DNA of 6,059 bases, from NCBI GenBank assembly GCA_937901805.1, contig CALDJI010000188.1:1-6059 (forward strand), read 5' to 3'. A program made the translations under genes and the position numbers. Below the pieces are notes generated by a model. It was given only the letters and a program-made list of their open reading frames with translations, had not been told where the DNA came from and searched no databases. This document shows, one piece after another, positions 4,693 through 6,059 of the stretch (within the stretch, counting starts at the first letter, position 1; each line of letters starts with the position of its first letter). This DNA is from an uncultured Clostridia bacterium. Lineage in GTDB: Bacteria; Bacillota; Clostridia; Oscillospirales; Ruminococcaceae.

Positions 4693-6059
4693 CTACATCT
4701 TGTGGAGAAGCTCCGTATAGTCCGGCATTGGCCATTCTGCTTTGGGTACAATTCCCTCAGCCATGTCGCAATATCTCCTAAGCGTATGCATTGCTTCTTC
4801 TAAAGTGGATTTGCAGTCCAATGCCGTATCAAAACAAACCGGCATAGCGGACAGTTTCGAATGGATCTCACGGAGATTTCGGATGGAATCCGAGATATGA
4901 TCAATCAGCTCTGTCATCTTTCCCAAAGTCTCTTCTACTGAGGCAAGGAAAAATCCAGCTTGTTTCACTTCATTGAGAGAATGTGCCAGTTCGCCTGCAT
5001 AGCGGATACAAGATGGAATAATCTGTTTGTCGGACATATCCAGCATAACAGAAGCTTCAATCAAAATGACCTTGACATAATTCTCCACTAGGACTTCGAA
5101 CCGAGATTTACATTCCTCCTTGGAAAAAACATGATATTTTTCAAAAAGTTCTATATTTTCCTTTTTCAAATAGGCTGCATAGGACTCTAATGCAGAGTCC
5201 AGCATTGGGAGACCGCGTTTTCTCGCCTCTTCCACCCATTCCTCAGAATAGTTATTCCCGTTAAAAATCACCCTGCCGTGATCGCGCATCGTATCATGGA
5301 AGATATCGCGCAGTTCCGCGTCAAAATTCTCCGCATGCTCCAGCCGGGTCGCAAATTCATCCAGGGCCTCCGCTACAATCGTATTGAGCACAAAATTTGC
5401 ATCTGCAATCGAACAGGTAGAACCAACCATACGAAATTCAAACTTATTCCCGGTAAAGGCAAATGGAGAAGTACGGTTGCGATCTGAAGAATCCTTAGGA
5501 AGCTGCGGCAAGGTCTGCACCCCAGTGGAGAGTACGTCAAACGCATCTCCCGGGCAGTTGCTTCCATCTTCCCGTCCGCTTTGCTCCAAAATGGAGGTAA
5601 GCTGTTCGCCTAAGAAAATGGAGATGATTGTCGGAGGTGCTTCATATCCGCCCAGTCGGTGGTCATTTCCTGTGGAAGCAGCCGACATTCTCAGCAGATC
5701 CGGGTGTCTGTCCACCGCAGTAATCACAGCGCACAAAAACAACAAAAACTGAACGTTCTCATAGGGGGTTTTTCCAGGATCCAAAAGATTCAGGCCATCG
5801 TCCGTGGACAAAGACCAGTTATTATGCTTTCCGCTTCCGTTAATGCCCTCAAACGGTTTTTCGTGGAGCAGACAGGCCAGAGAATTCTTTTTAGCAATAA
5901 TACGCATGGTGGACATAATCAGCTGATTGTGATCACACGCTACGTTAGCGCTGGAAAATAGCGGCGCCAGCTCAAACTGTGCCGGAGCTGCCTCATTATG
6001 TTCCGTTTTTGCCGTAACGCCGAGAGCCCACAGTTCCTCATCCAACTGCCGCATATAGT
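4693..6059 (-). CDS. glnN: Type III glutamine synthetase (GSIII), 5' end beyond window
   Basis: Cytosolic enzyme that makes glutamine from glutamate, ammonia and ATP, the entry point of ammonia assimilation. The frame is open to the window edge (Tyr codon 6055-6057 before Met 6054), so the first visible Met is internal; about 454 of the roughly 700 residues of GSIII are present and the N-terminal third is missing. Numbering from that Met, catalytic-domain motifs are HNEAAPAQFELAP (19-31), EKPF then NGSGKHNNWSL (65-82), the ammonia/glutamate-site block NDHRLGGYEAPP (130-141), and NRTSPFAFTGNKFEFR (193-208) with the ATP-site arginines. The helical C-terminal region ends in WPMPDYTELLHKM, as usual for this family. 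GSIII is recognised rather than GSI because of the EKPF...GKHNNWS and GNKFEFR forms and the long C-terminal extension. It ends in its own terminator and shows no operon link to nrdD. Confidence 0.95.
   Translation of the reverse strand, partial: YMRQLDEELWALGVTAKTEHNEAAPAQFELAPLFSSANVACDHNQLIMSTMRIIAKKNSLACLLHEKPFEGINGSGKHNNWSLSTDDGLNLLDPGKTPYENVQFLLFLCAVITAVDRHPDLLRMSAASTGNDHRLGGYEAPPTIISIFLGEQLTSILEQSGREDGSNCPGDAFDVLSTGVQTLPQLPKDSSDRNRTSPFAFTGNKFEFRMVGSTCSIADANFVLNTIVAEALDEFATRLEHAENFDAELRDIFHDTMRDHGRVIFNGNNYSEEWVEEARKRGLPMLDSALESYAAYLKKENIELFEKYHVFSKEECKSRFEVLVENYVKVILIEASVMLDMSDKQIIPSCIRYAGELAHSLNEVKQAGFFLASVEETLGKMTELIDHISDSIRNLREIHSKLSAMPVCFDTALDCKSTLEEAMHTLRRYCDMAEGIVPKAEWPMPDYTELLHKM

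Noticed and set aside
5278..5961. Plus-strand frames of 69-122 codons
   Set aside because: Antisense to the catalytic core of glutamine synthetase.
1..6059. CRISPR arrays, tRNA or rRNA genes, insertion sequences, phage or defence genes
   Set aside because: I saw no spaced direct repeat array, cloverleaf, transposase motif or terminal inverted repeat pair. The gene content is ordinary metabolism and transport.

Overview
The window comes from a strictly anaerobic, moderate-GC Gram-positive bacterium. A clostridial (Firmicutes) origin is inferred from the oxygen-sensitive class III ribonucleotide reductase, a type III glutamine synthetase, strong AGGAGG-type ribosome binding sites, consensus sigma-A promoter elements and U-tailed intrinsic terminators. 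Species cannot be named from this sequence alone.

All four recognisable genes lie on the minus strand, so transcription runs from high to low coordinates. In that order: (1) the 3' part of a type III glutamine synthetase gene (glnN, 6059-4693, 5' end outside the window), ended by a strong terminator at 4629-4677; (2) a 402-base non-coding stretch (4291-4692) rich in regulatory signals; (3) nrdD (4290-1951) and nrdG (1949-1431), separated by one base, encoding the anaerobic ribonucleoside-triphosphate reductase and its radical-SAM activase; (4) a long bidirectional-type terminator (1351-1398); (5) a 390-base non-coding stretch (1041-1430) containing that terminator and the promoter of the next gene; (6) the 5' part of a MATE-family multidrug/cation antiporter gene (1040-1, 3' end outside the window).

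NrdG and NrdD work as a pair: NrdG uses a [4Fe-4S] cluster and S-adenosylmethionine to place a glycyl radical on NrdD, which then reduces ribonucleotides to deoxyribonucleotides without oxygen. Glutamine synthetase (ammonia assimilation) and the MATE exporter appear to be separate transcription units.

The part that most deserves a second look is 4291-4600. It holds a perfect consensus promoter (TTGACA, 17 bp, TATAAT), then about 150 bases ending in a terminator-like hairpin with a U tract. After that come two sites resembling NrdR boxes spaced 42 bp apart, plus two further dyad-symmetric sequences. This could be a small RNA gene or a transcription-attenuation leader placed in front of a NrdR-controlled operon. 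No clearly new multi-gene system is visible.
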